Shown here one piece after another: positions 40,297 to 48,408 of a stretch of 49,467 bases of DNA. Under the pieces are notes generated by a model that saw nothing but the letters and a program-made list of their open reading frames with translations, was not told the origin of the DNA and ran no database searches. A program made the translations under genes and the position numbers. This DNA comes from Parafrankia discariae (lineage in GTDB: Bacteria; Actinomycetota; Actinomycetes; Frankiales; Frankiaceae), in NCBI RefSeq assembly GCF_000373365.1, contig NZ_KB891229.1:1-49467 (forward strand), given 5' to 3'. The first letter of the stretch is position 1. Every line of letters begins with the position of its first letter.

Positions 40297-41552
40297 CAGG
40301 GAGTTCCTTTCTCGGTGGAGGTGAAGGTCAGGACGAGGCGGCTGTGCCGCTTGTCCAGAACCGCCCCGTCCGGCAGGTCGCCGTCCGGGGTGTGCGCGGG
40401 AAGGACGTGCAGCACCGGAGCCGGGCTGCCCGCATCCACCCACGCACGCATGTGCTCGACCATCCGCCCGGCCGCCACCGCGGCCTCGGTTCCGTGAGCG
40501 CATGCGCCGAGATCGAATCGCCGATCGGTCCAGTGCAGGTCCGAGCGGTAGACAAATGCGCCGTCGCGGAGGACGGCTGGGGTACCGAAACGCCAGGAGG
40601 GCACGACTGTGCCGGCCTTGATGGCCGCCTCCTGCGCTGTCAGCACCACAAACTCGCCTGCCTCGCGGCGCAGACGGGTCGCCAGCCACAGGTCCAGGTT
40701 GATCAGAGTGGTACGGGGCGGCAGACTTACCCCGGCCCAGGCCTGTTCCCGGGGTGTTTCGAGGAGACGAGCGACCCTGGCGGGGTCGACCTGCTGGCCT
40801 TCGTCCAGCCGCAGATGGACACCCTCGGCGATGTCGATGTACCGCACCTCGTGGGCCCCATCGCCCTGCATGAAAACGAATCCGCACTGGCGGTGGCTCT
40901 CACTGACCAGGCGGTCCCCGCGGCGCCGCAGGGCATAGGACTTAGTGATCCCGAACGTGCGTAGCGGCACCACCAACACACCACCGTCGACGAGTTGATC
41001 ACGCCACGCGGGCGGGATGTCCCACGCTCCGACCGTGACGATGATCAAATCGTAGGTACGGGCCGGCATGATCGGATGCTCAGCGTCCGCGCACACCACC
41101 GTGATGTCGGTGTAGCCCGCCGTCGCCAGGCAGGCGACCGCCCGCTCGGTGACCTCGGGATCGATGTCGACGGTCGTGACCGACCCCGTCGGGCCGACGA
41201 GTTCCCGCACCAGTGAGGCGTTGTAGCCGCCGCTGCCGATCTCCAGCACGTGCCGGCCCTCCAGAGAGCCGAGCGCATCTGTGGCCTGGCCGATCATCTC
41301 CGCGATCAGGTACGGCGCCGACACCGAGCTGATGGCCTCGTCGCCGCGCATCTTCTTCAAGACCGCCGTGTTCGCGTCGTACGCCCTCTCCAGTGGAAGG
41401 CCCGGCGTGAACAGCTCGCGCGGGACGGTCCGCAGCGCCGCCTCCACCTCGGGCCGCAGAGTGAGACCCTTCCCCGCATGATCGGCGGCTATCAGGTCGA
41501 CCATCGTGTTACGGAGGCGCTCGTTCTCACTACTCATGGTGCCGAGGCTCAT
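40296..41552 (-). CDS. FxLD-system protein-L-isoaspartate-type O-methyltransferase
   Basis: A 418-residue protein from ATG 41552 (ATG 41537 is also possible). The N-terminal two thirds are PCMT-like: RTVPRELFTPGLPLERAYDA, VSAPYLIAEMIGQATDAL, then HVLEIGSGGYNASLVRELVG (SAM motif I), VTTVDIDPEVTERAV and DLIIVTVGAWDIPPAW. The last ~170 residues are an extra domain seen in FxLD-system methyltransferases. Relatives such as OlvSA act on Asp in modified peptides, giving methyl ester, succinimide or isoaspartate (family knowledge). Start of the operon's core block. Confidence 0.85.
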   Translation of the reverse strand: MSLGTMSSENERLRNTMVDLIAADHAGKGLTLRPEVEAALRTVPRELFTPGLPLERAYDANTAVLKKMRGDEAISSVSAPYLIAEMIGQATDALGSLEGRHVLEIGSGGYNASLVRELVGPTGSVTTVDIDPEVTERAVACLATAGYTDITVVCADAEHPIMPARTYDLIIVTVGAWDIPPAWRDQLVDGGVLVVPLRTFGITKSYALRRRGDRLVSESHRQCGFVFMQGDGAHEVRYIDIAEGVHLRLDEGQQVDPARVARLLETPREQAWAGVSLPPRTTLINLDLWLATRLRREAGEFVVLTAQEAAIKAGTVVPSWRFGTPAVLRDGAFVYRSDLHWTDRRFDLGACAHGTEAAVAAGRMVEHMRAWVDAGSPAPVLHVLPAHTPDGDLPDGAVLDKRHSRLVLTFTSTEKGTP

Positions 41553-41847
41553 CCTTGAGGTTCCTCTCCCGATGCGTGCGAGCCGCCGCGGTCCGGGCGA
41601 CTCCTGGCATTCCAGCAGGCCGGTAATCAGCTACCGGTTCTGCCTCGTACTCGCCGGCCCTCACCGCGGCCACGAAGCTCGCCCACGCCCCCGGGGTCAC
41701 CCCGACTGGCACCCGGCCGAGCGACGACCGGATGAGGACCAGGGCCGGGCCTCGGGCGACTTCGACCGCGTCCACCGCCGTGGGATGGGGGTTGGAGGGC
41801 TGCTGCCACAACGGGTCGGCGTCCGGAGCAGAGCACGGGACATCCAC
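41530..41847 (-). CDS. DUF397-like small protein of the lanthipeptide operon
   Basis: A 105-residue protein. The central part (ALVLIRSSLGRVPVGVTPGA then WASFVAAVRAGEYE) resembles the second half of a DUF397 domain, with the first half diverged. DUF397 proteins occur near FxLD clusters. Its last 23 bases overlap the start of the methyltransferase gene, so the two are coupled. The tail (TAAARTHRERNLKDEPRHHE) is charged and may be disordered. Confidence 0.55.
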   Translation of the reverse strand: MDVPCSAPDADPLWQQPSNPHPTAVDAVEVARGPALVLIRSSLGRVPVGVTPGAWASFVAAVRAGEYEAEPVADYRPAGMPGVARTAAARTHRERNLKDEPRHHE

Positions 41848-41917
41848 GGCGATCCTTCCTGGTAGGGCCGCCTGCCCCGACGGATCGGGTCAGCACCGGA
41901 GCAGGCGACGAGCGGGG

Positions 41918-41977
41918 CCACCCCGCCCGCGGCACGGTCGCGCGGGCGGCACGGTCGCGCGGGCGCGGGCGGGGTGG
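41918..41977. terminator. 13-bp hairpin enclosing 17-bp tandem repeats
   Basis: CCACCCCGCCCGC (41918-41930) and GCGGGCGGGGTGG (41965-41977) are perfect complements. The loop is two exact tandem copies of GGCACGGTCGCGCGGGC (41931-41947 and 41948-41964). It lies between the 151-aa gene and the DUF397-like gene, so it may attenuate transcription into the lanthipeptide genes. Confidence 0.7.
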
Positions 41978-42011
41978 TGGACGGGCCGCGTGGGGAAGAG
42001 CGCCCCCCGTT

Positions 42012-42467
42012 TCAGGTCCCGGGCGGGCGATCTGGGATCGCGGGCCGGGACGGCACCGACGTCCAGCGGAGGATGTCCGGGTCGAACTGGGCGTAGGCGT
42101 CGGCGGCATCCAGCGAGGAGAACCCGGTGACGGTTTCCCGCGGGTCGCCGTCCGTGTCGAGCACAACCACAGTCCACGTCTGCTCGGCCGCACCTGCCCG
42201 GCTGCTGACCGGACGGACAACATGCCCGCGGCCTTTGCTGGACAGCCGGCGGATTCCCGCCGGCCACGTTGTGTGTGGGATGCGGATCGGGAGGGGTGGG
42301 GAGGGAGCGCCGTCAACGGCCGAAATGACCGGCTCCCTCCCCGCCCTGGCCACCTCGTCCAGCCCGACACCGGACCGTCGCTGTGCGCGTGGCGACGGGT
42401 CGCGGTGGGACGGGTGGCCCTCGGCGGGCATCCGGCCGGCGGACCCGGGGGCGTCCGGTGGTGTCAC
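42012..42467 (-). CDS. hypothetical protein at the head of the lanthipeptide operon
   Basis: About 151 residues from GTG 42467 with GAGGAG seven bases upstream. The first half is Pro/Arg/Ser-rich and probably disordered (VTPPDAPGSAGRMPAEGHPS). The C-terminal part TWTVVVLDTDGDPRETVTGF and SSLDAADAYAQFDPDILRWT looks like a compact beta-alpha domain. No family recognised. Divergent from the NsdA-like regulator and same orientation as the lanthipeptide genes, separated from them by a strong hairpin. Confidence 0.45.
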   Translation of the reverse strand: MTPPDAPGSAGRMPAEGHPSHRDPSPRAQRRSGVGLDEVARAGREPVISAVDGAPSPPLPIRIPHTTWPAGIRRLSSKGRGHVVRPVSSRAGAAEQTWTVVVLDTDGDPRETVTGFSSLDAADAYAQFDPDILRWTSVPSRPAIPDRPPGT

Positions 42468-42555
42468 GTTCCGCTCCTCTTCGGGTCCGGGAGGTGGCCG
42501 GCGTGTGTCCCGCCGCGCATGACCTATGACACACTGCGCAACAGGCAGCAGACAG

Positions 42556-42586
42556 CCTGCAATGCAGGCACTCACATGCAATGCAG
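42556..42586. promoter_or_regulatory. TGCAATGCAG direct repeats/palindrome in the divergent promoter
   Basis: CCTGCAATGCAGG (42556-42568) is a perfect 6-1-6 palindrome; its core TGCAATGCAG recurs at 42577-42586, 19 bp (about two helical turns) away. Both lie between the start of the lanthipeptide-side gene (42467) and the regulator start (42625). A candidate operator for the adjacent regulator. Confidence 0.6.
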
Positions 42587-42624
42587 ATACACACAGCCAG
42601 ACGGCCGGTTGGAGGGGAGCCACC

Positions 42625-43974
42625 GTGCACACTGGATCCGGATCGGAACCGCGCCCCGCCCTCGACCAACTCATCGCCGTCATCGACGATCTACGGAAGC
42701 GCCGGAAGGCGACCTTCACAGGGCTGGAGCACCAGACAGGCATCCCCCGCCAAGCGTTCTCGGCCGCCGCGAAAGGGCACCAACCCGGCGGGCGGATGTG
42801 GGCTATCCCATCCGAAGCGACGATCGTCGCGCTTGACCGGGGACTCCGGGCAGGTGGTGTCGTGTTCGCAGCATGGGTCCAGGCGCGCCGTGAGGACGAA
42901 GAGATCCGCCTCACCCGGATGGCAGCAAGGGAGTTTCCCGGCTTGGGTGGACTGCCCCCGCTGCTGGGGCAGACAGTGGAACGAACAGGGGAGGTGAGTC
43001 CAACGGACAGGCGTCTGTTCAACGCAGGGGGGCTGAGCGCCGCAGCCGTTCTCGCGTTTGCCGGCAAGGTGGACGAGCAGCTCCAGACCTACCGCCCCAA
43101 GATCACGGATGTTGCGGACGCCGAGGCCGCGCTTCTCGCGCTCGAACGCGGCCGGACAACCGCGAACCCGGCAGACCTGTTCCCTCCCGCCTTTGACGCA
43201 TGGACGGCAGTCGAGTCCATTCTCGAACGCCGCGTGCACCCGTCGTACGTCCCCAAGCTGACCTTGCTCGCTGGAACGTTGGCCGCAGGGCTATCCACCC
43301 TTGCTTCGTTCGCGGGCGACGAAAAGTTCGCCCGGGTCTTCGCAGGTATCGCGGAGGTCCACGCAACCGCCGCCGGAGAACCAGTGCTGCGAGCCCGGGT
43401 GGCCGGGATCCGGTCCTGGCAGGCCCTAGACGCCGGATTGGCCCTGACCGCCGCCGATATTGCCGCGGACGGCCGGCGCCACGCCGACCCGGCAGACCAA
43501 GCGCGCCTCGCCGGCTACGAGGCGGAGGCCGCCGCCGCCGCCGGGCAGTATGCGCGAGCAGACACGGCGCTCGCCGCGATGCTGGACGGCATGCGCGCGG
43601 CCACCGTCGGCCACCCGGCGATCGAGTGGGGAGAGGCCAACGAGCACCTGTTCACCGCACTGGCCGCGGCCAGCACTCCGGGGCGAGCCGCCATCGCGAT
43701 CGAGGCCGGCAGACGGTCTGTCGCCGCGTTTGAAGGGCCGTGCCAAGGGGCGGCGCTCGCTCATCTGGCAGTCGCGTCCGGCAGCCTGAAGCAGGACCGA
43801 GCCGATCCGGCCGCCGCTGCCGCTTCGACCCTCGCCGCGCTGGACGTCGTAGCGGCAGCTCCGAACGCCGAGGTTCACGATCGTGCGCGCCGCCTGGCTG
43901 CCGAACTGGCGCCCTGGACGCGGGAGGGGCTTGTGGTGGAACTGGGCCACCGGGTCGCTGCCATCGCCATCTGA
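42625..43974 (+). CDS. NsdA-like/XRE-type regulator
   Basis: A 449-residue protein from GTG 42625 behind GGAGGGG (8-base spacing). An N-terminal DNA-binding-like segment reads LDQLIAVIDDLRKRRKATFT, GLEHQTGIPRQAFSAAAKGH. A hydrophobic stretch (RRLFNAGGLSAAAVLAFAGK, about 133-152) and a TPR-like helical C-terminal domain follow (AGLALTAADIAADGRRHADP, ADQARLAGYEAEAAAAAGQY). It shares architecture with the regulator at 29.7 kb. It is divergent from the lanthipeptide operon and followed within 51 bp by the dnaN-like gene, so it may control both. Confidence 0.68.
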   Translation: MHTGSGSEPRPALDQLIAVIDDLRKRRKATFTGLEHQTGIPRQAFSAAAKGHQPGGRMWAIPSEATIVALDRGLRAGGVVFAAWVQARREDEEIRLTRMAAREFPGLGGLPPLLGQTVERTGEVSPTDRRLFNAGGLSAAAVLAFAGKVDEQLQTYRPKITDVADAEAALLALERGRTTANPADLFPPAFDAWTAVESILERRVHPSYVPKLTLLAGTLAAGLSTLASFAGDEKFARVFAGIAEVHATAAGEPVLRARVAGIRSWQALDAGLALTAADIAADGRRHADPADQARLAGYEAEAAAAAGQYARADTALAAMLDGMRAATVGHPAIEWGEANEHLFTALAAASTPGRAAIAIEAGRRSVAAFEGPCQGAALAHLAVASGSLKQDRADPAAAAASTLAALDVVAAAPNAEVHDRARRLAAELAPWTREGLVVELGHRVAAIAI

Positions 43975-44025
43975 GGTACTGGGTCGCACCCGAACATCAG
44001 TTCGCACGAGGCGCACAATAGAAGG

Positions 44026-45195
44026 GTGCGTCTCACCGTCGACCGTGACTCTCTCGCTGATCTCGTCCCGTGGGCCGCCAGGACCCTCCCTGGCCGGGCA
44101 ACCACCCAGCTCCAGGTCCTCGCGGGCCTGCTCCTCGAAGCCGGCGACAGCGCGCTGAGGGTCTCCGCCTACGACTACGAGGTGGCCGCCCACGCCGCGG
44201 CCGACGCCCGCGTCGTCGAGCCTGGCCGGGCGCTGGTCAACGGCAAGATGCTCGCCGAGGTCGTCAAGGCCCTGCCGAAGGCCCGCGTGGAGCTGGCCGT
44301 GGATGGCACCCGCCTGGCCATCACCAGCGGATCCGCCGCGTTCCGGCTGCCGATGCTGCCGGCCGAGGACTACCCGGCGCTCCCCGCGATGCCGCCCACG
44401 CTCGGCACGGTCGACGCCGGCCTGTTCGCCGCCGCGGTAGGTCAGGTCGCCATCGCCGCGGGCCGGGATGACACCCTGCCGGTGCTCACCGGCATCCGCC
44501 TGGAGCTCGGCCCCGAGACGCTGACCCTCGCGGCCACGGACCGGTACCGGCTCGCCGTGCGCACCATTCCCTGGGAGCCCGTCCCCGGCGCGGACCTGGC
44601 GCAGACCCTGCTGATCCCCGCCCGCACCCTCTCGGACATCGCCCGCGCGGCCGGCAACGGTCGGATCACCATCGCCGCAGTCGGCGCCATCAAGGCGGAG
44701 GGGCGGGCCAGCGGCGAGCCGGCGCTGGCCGGCTTCGACGTCGCCGGCCGGATCACCACCACCCGGCTACTGGAAGGCACCTTCCCGCCGTACCGCAAGC
44801 TGCTGCCCGACAGCACCCCCCTGACCGCCGAGGTCGATATCCGACCTCTGGCCGACGCCGTTAAGCGTGTCTCCCTGGTCGCCTCCCGCACCGCCCCGGT
44901 CGGGCTCACCTTCACCCCTGGCCACCTCGTTCTCGATGCTGGCACCGGTGGGGAGGCGCAGGCGTCCGAAACGCTGGCCGTCGCCTACGACGGCCCCGAG
45001 CTCACCGTGCAGTTCAACCCGGCGTACCTGACCGACGCCTTGGGCGCGATCGACGGTGACCTTGCACGGTTCGGATTCGCCACGGTCGAGCCCGAGATCG
45101 CCGCCCAGAAACCAGCCATCCTCACGGGCAAGACCGGCGACGGGGAGATCCCCGACTACCGGTACCTGCTGATGCCGATCCGCCTCAACAGCTGA
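44026..45195 (+). CDS. dnaN: DNA polymerase III beta subunit (sliding clamp) paralogue
   Basis: A 389-residue sliding clamp. It opens with VRLTVDRDSLADLVPWAART, contains VNGKMLAEVVKALPKARVEL, LPAEDYPALP and LTLAATDRYRLAVRTIPWEP, and ends with the family's C-terminal signature YRYLLMPIRL. Length and all three clamp repeats are complete, so it is likely functional. It is not flanked by dnaA, recF or gyrB, as the housekeeping copy would be, and sits next to a lanthipeptide locus and regulator. Two explanations are a replication gene of the element, or a resistant target copy (compare GriR of the griselimycin cluster, a clamp homologue conferring self-resistance). Confidence 0.92.
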   Translation: MRLTVDRDSLADLVPWAARTLPGRATTQLQVLAGLLLEAGDSALRVSAYDYEVAAHAAADARVVEPGRALVNGKMLAEVVKALPKARVELAVDGTRLAITSGSAAFRLPMLPAEDYPALPAMPPTLGTVDAGLFAAAVGQVAIAAGRDDTLPVLTGIRLELGPETLTLAATDRYRLAVRTIPWEPVPGADLAQTLLIPARTLSDIARAAGNGRITIAAVGAIKAEGRASGEPALAGFDVAGRITTTRLLEGTFPPYRKLLPDSTPLTAEVDIRPLADAVKRVSLVASRTAPVGLTFTPGHLVLDAGTGGEAQASETLAVAYDGPELTVQFNPAYLTDALGAIDGDLARFGFATVEPEIAAQKPAILTGKTGDGEIPDYRYLLMPIRLNS

Positions 45196-45921
45196 GCCGA
45201 GCACCGCATCCCGGTTGGGGGCGTGCCCGTCCAACCCGGCCGGCGCTACTTCACCAGGGATGCCGGCTCCGTGTCGCAGACCGTTGGACACGACGAAGCC
45301 CCGCTCACCACTCGTCATGGATGAGCGGGGCTTGCGCCGCCCGGGCCGCCGCAGGCTACCCAGCCCGACGCCGCCAGCACCGACACCACGGCCCGTGTCG
45401 CCTGCCATGACGAAGCCCCGCCCGCGTTCCCCTTGCAGGCAGGGCCCCGCCGTGTGCGCCCGGGAGGGCGCCAGCAGGCTACCGGGCCGAACCCCACGCC
45501 GGACACCACCAGCTGGCCAGCCACCGCACGTGTCGCGACCAGCCCAGACGCGACGAAACCCCACCCGCCGGGGGGACCCACAGGTGGGGCATCGCCGTAT
45601 CTGCCGTGGCAACGGCGGACTACCGGGCGCGCCCGGACGGCCCCAGCAGCCGCCACGGCGCGCCGCCAGGCCCCGGACCCGGCGAAAGCCCGCCCCTCTC
45701 GCACGAGGGAGAGAAGCGGGGCACGCGAAAAGCGGCCCGCCTCCCCCGGCAGGTTGGGGGAGGCGGGCCGTCTGTGTGTGGTTGCCCGAGGAGGGCGACC
45801 GGGACGCTACCGCGCTGGCGTGAGTGCCGCGCGTGGGCTGGCCTCGTTGCGTGTCGCCAAACCGAGGTCCGCATGTGGATACCGGCGCCGCGTCACCACG
45901 TCGCGTCGTACGGTGCCGAAT
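45196..45921. repeat. noncoding array of GC-rich hairpins (CGAARCCCC units)
   Basis: Four units beginning GACGAAGCCCCG or close variants start near 45292, 45409, 45552 and 45682. The first forms AAGCCCCGCTCA (45296-45307) with TGAGCGGGGCTT (45322-45333); the third pairs CCCCAC with GTGGGG (45559, 45584); units 1 and 2 share GCAGGCTACC further on. The array ends in a very strong hairpin. Long open frames through it lack coding character. Confidence 0.65.
45733..45770. terminator. perfect 15-bp stem terminator
   Basis: CGGCCCGCCTCCCCC (45733-45747) and GGGGGAGGCGGGCCG (45756-45770) enclose an 8-base loop. Last element of the hairpin array; no T run, as usual for actinobacteria. Confidence 0.75.
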
Positions 45922-46644
45922 ATGACGGTTGAGGCGGGTAACGTCCGTAGTTGTGATGAAACGGCCCTGTGGGGGCTGGGGCTCGGCATTCTCCCGAAAC
46001 TGCGGAACACACCGGCTCGGCGGGAACCGGTCACCCGTTCCTACACCGAGATCCTGCTGCGCCACCTCGGCGCCGACATCGGCCGGCTTAGCGCGGCGGC
46101 TGATGTCTGCCGGAGGCGGCACCGGACCCGGCTCGCCGAGGGAGCCACCGGCGACCAGGTGGACGCCTACGCCGCCGGCGCCGCACTCGCCGACCGCGCG
46201 ATCCGTCTCCTGCGGGCCGCAGGCGCCGACCAGGACCAGGCCCGCGCCGTCTGGCTCCTCGACGCCCTGACCGCGGCGAAGTCCCACGGCTACCTGTCTC
46301 GTTGGACCTGGCCACCGCGCCGCTGGGACGCAGCCCTCGCTCACCAGTGGGTGACCCTGCTGTGGACGCAGGTCGAGAGAGACCTTCCCCCGATCCCCGT
46401 CACCCCCACCTCCAGCAACCCCGCGCCCGACGAGCGGGAAACACGGCTGCGCATCGTCCCCGCTCCCGCCAGCCCTCACCGGTGGCAGGCACAGCTCGAT
46501 CTGATCCACGACAGCGGCGCTGCCTACGACGAGAGCGACCGGTGCTGGTACCTGACCCTCACCGAGGACCGCATCGCGCCCGGCCTACTCGACACTCTGT
46601 TCCGCGCCGCTGCGGATTTCCGCACCCACATCACGACGGAATGA
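45922..46644 (+). CDS. hypothetical protein, unknown
   Basis: About 240 residues from ATG 45922. Reads MTVEAGNVRSCDETALWGLG, then a helical domain (YTEILLRHLGADIGRLSAAA, VDAYAAGAALADRAIRLLRA). The C-terminal part ETRLRIVPAPASPHRWQAQL and DRCWYLTLTEDRIAPGLLDT looks like an alpha/beta domain. No motif recognised. It follows the hairpin array and converges on the 458-aa gene; 46645-46827 between them is empty. Confidence 0.5.
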   Translation: MTVEAGNVRSCDETALWGLGLGILPKLRNTPARREPVTRSYTEILLRHLGADIGRLSAAADVCRRRHRTRLAEGATGDQVDAYAAGAALADRAIRLLRAAGADQDQARAVWLLDALTAAKSHGYLSRWTWPPRRWDAALAHQWVTLLWTQVERDLPPIPVTPTSSNPAPDERETRLRIVPAPASPHRWQAQLDLIHDSGAAYDESDRCWYLTLTEDRIAPGLLDTLFRAAADFRTHITTE

Positions 46645-46827
46645 TCGCGTACACGGCCTTCCCCGAACCCGGGACACATCCTCCTTCCCGTCGATTTCGG
46701 ACGGTCGCATCCACTACAGCCCGGTCGCTTCCTCACACCGGGCCGTCCTCCTCGAAGGCTGGGGCCTGCTGGTCGCGGGTGACGACCGGCACCGGGCCGG
46801 CGGCCGAGGCCAGCAGGCCGCGCTCCC

Positions 46828-48204
46828 TCAGCTGTGCGCGGGCGTCAGGGCCCGGCTGAAGAACTCGGTGTAGTCGTCGTCATCGAGTTTTCCGTCCAGC
46901 GCGAGGGCCGTGCGCAGGGAATCCTCGCTGACGTCGCGGGGCACCTGCAGGCGTCGTTCGGCCTCGCCGACGATGTCGGCGATGGCGGAGGCGGCCAGGA
47001 CGGGATGATGGCGGATGAGCCAGTCCAGTATCCGGGCGATCGCCGGGGCGATCCCGTAGAAGATCGCCTCACGGGCTGGGTCCATCTGCCGGTCGAGTTC
47101 CTGCCCGGTGGCGAACTCGTCGAGCACCGCGTGCCGGATGGTGATCGCGAGATCGGCCAGGGGGATGAGCTGGCTGCTGCTCAGCCCGGCCGCGACAGTC
47201 CAGCTCAGGTTCTCTGCGAGGTCCTGGACCGCGGCCTGGTTACGCCAGCGCAGGGCCCATCGTCGGCGCCGGTCGGGGTTGTCCCACAGCAGGGACATGA
47301 AGGTCTGCGCGTACCGTTTCCACACGTCGATCACCCCCGGGGGGTGCTGCTCCCCGTAGTGGGTCGAGCTCATCGCCTCCGTCAGGCCTTCGGAGGAACG
47401 GCGGCGGCGTTCGGCCCAGCCCTCGGCGACGGGGCGGGCCCACACGTGGCGCCCGCCGACCGTGGCCTGGGGCAGGGGAACCTCTCCTTCGCCGCGGGCG
47501 ACGTAGGCGCGCACCGTGGACGCCGCCACTCCGGCGGCCAGGGCGAGTTCGCGTTGGCTGAGGAGCTGGTCACCGGCGAGTTCCGGGGCGGACAGGCGCA
47601 CCACGCAGCGATCGAGCGGACGGTCATCCGCGCTGCGGCGGGCCGCCCAGACGGCGAGGTCGTCGAGCCATCCCTTGGCCGGGCCGGCGTCGAGCGTGAC
47701 CTCGTCCACCGACAGCACCCGGCCCCGGGCGGCGTTCCCGCCGCCGGCGAGCAGATCCGCCGCGCTGATCGCCGTCGCGCCCGGCACCGGTCGGCGTAGG
47801 TAGGTTTCCGCGGCCGGGTCCCACACCTGCAAGGGCCGGTACCAGGTCTCACCGTCCCACCAGTAACCCCCGGCCCGGAACAGCAACGACGGTCCCAGCA
47901 GCGCGCTGTGCACCGACGGCATTTCCTCGTTGTGGTACAGCACCACCGACCTGCCGTGATCGGGATGCCAGCGCACACCCCATGCCAGGTCGTGGCGCGT
48001 CGGGTCGGTCGTGAACGCCACCCACCCGCCCTCCGGTACCTGGTCTTGTCGGCCCCACATCTCGCTGCCTCGACGCCGGCCGACCGCCTCCACCCTCTGT
48101 GGGTCGTCTACGGGGATGTGCGCGTCGTCGACGAACGGCAGGTCCGGGATCGGATGATCGGTCCGCAGGCCGTTCCCCAGCGCGCGAGCACGGTACATCT
48201 CCAT
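46828..48204 (-). CDS. large hypothetical DNA-binding protein
   Basis: About 458 residues from ATG 48204, chosen because GGAGG lies eight bases upstream. The first third (residues 40-140) has a beta-rich Trp-containing domain (GGWVAFTTDPTRHDLAWGVR, GYWWDGETWYRPLQVWDPAA). A helix-turn-helix with wing follows (about 225-280: LLSQRELALAAGVAASTVRA, YVARGEGEVPLPQATVGGRH). The last third is helical with alternating charge (QLIPLADLAITIRHAVLDEF). Such proteins occur on actinobacterial plasmids and integrative elements; the function is unknown. Divergent from the gene at 48409. Confidence 0.55.
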   Translation of the reverse strand: MEMYRARALGNGLRTDHPIPDLPFVDDAHIPVDDPQRVEAVGRRRGSEMWGRQDQVPEGGWVAFTTDPTRHDLAWGVRWHPDHGRSVVLYHNEEMPSVHSALLGPSLLFRAGGYWWDGETWYRPLQVWDPAAETYLRRPVPGATAISAADLLAGGGNAARGRVLSVDEVTLDAGPAKGWLDDLAVWAARRSADDRPLDRCVVRLSAPELAGDQLLSQRELALAAGVAASTVRAYVARGEGEVPLPQATVGGRHVWARPVAEGWAERRRRSSEGLTEAMSSTHYGEQHPPGVIDVWKRYAQTFMSLLWDNPDRRRRWALRWRNQAAVQDLAENLSWTVAAGLSSSQLIPLADLAITIRHAVLDEFATGQELDRQMDPAREAIFYGIAPAIARILDWLIRHHPVLAASAIADIVGEAERRLQVPRDVSEDSLRTALALDGKLDDDDYTEFFSRALTPAHS

Positions 48205-48227
48205 CGCTACCACCTCCGAATCAACTG

Positions 48228-48247
48228 TGCTGTGAGTTGCTACAGCA
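48228..48247. promoter_or_regulatory. TGCTGT-N8-ACAGCA inverted repeat in the divergent promoter
   Basis: TGCTGT (48228-48233) and ACAGCA (48242-48247) lie 24 bases upstream of the 458-aa gene, in the region divergent to the 48.4-kb gene. A candidate operator. Confidence 0.5.
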
Positions 48248-48408
48248 TAGACGATGGAGATCGGGAAACAGTTCCGTGGGATGGTGCAGGACCCGAACTT
48301 TGCGCTGCCGGCATCGCGGGGGCGGAGACAGCGCGGATGCCGGCGGCCCCGCTGAGATCCGCGGACGCCACGTGGAACGGAAACGACGCCGAGCGTCGTG
48401 AGGTAGGC

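Noticed and set aside
45292-45770. CRISPR array
   Set aside because: Units are long, imperfect and 117-143 bp apart; there are no uniform spacers and no cas genes.
45433-45921. Upstream extension of the 240-aa gene through the hairpin array
   Set aside because: The extension is Pro/Arg/Ala-rich antisense-like sequence over inverted repeats. The ATG at 45922 begins a segment with normal protein character.
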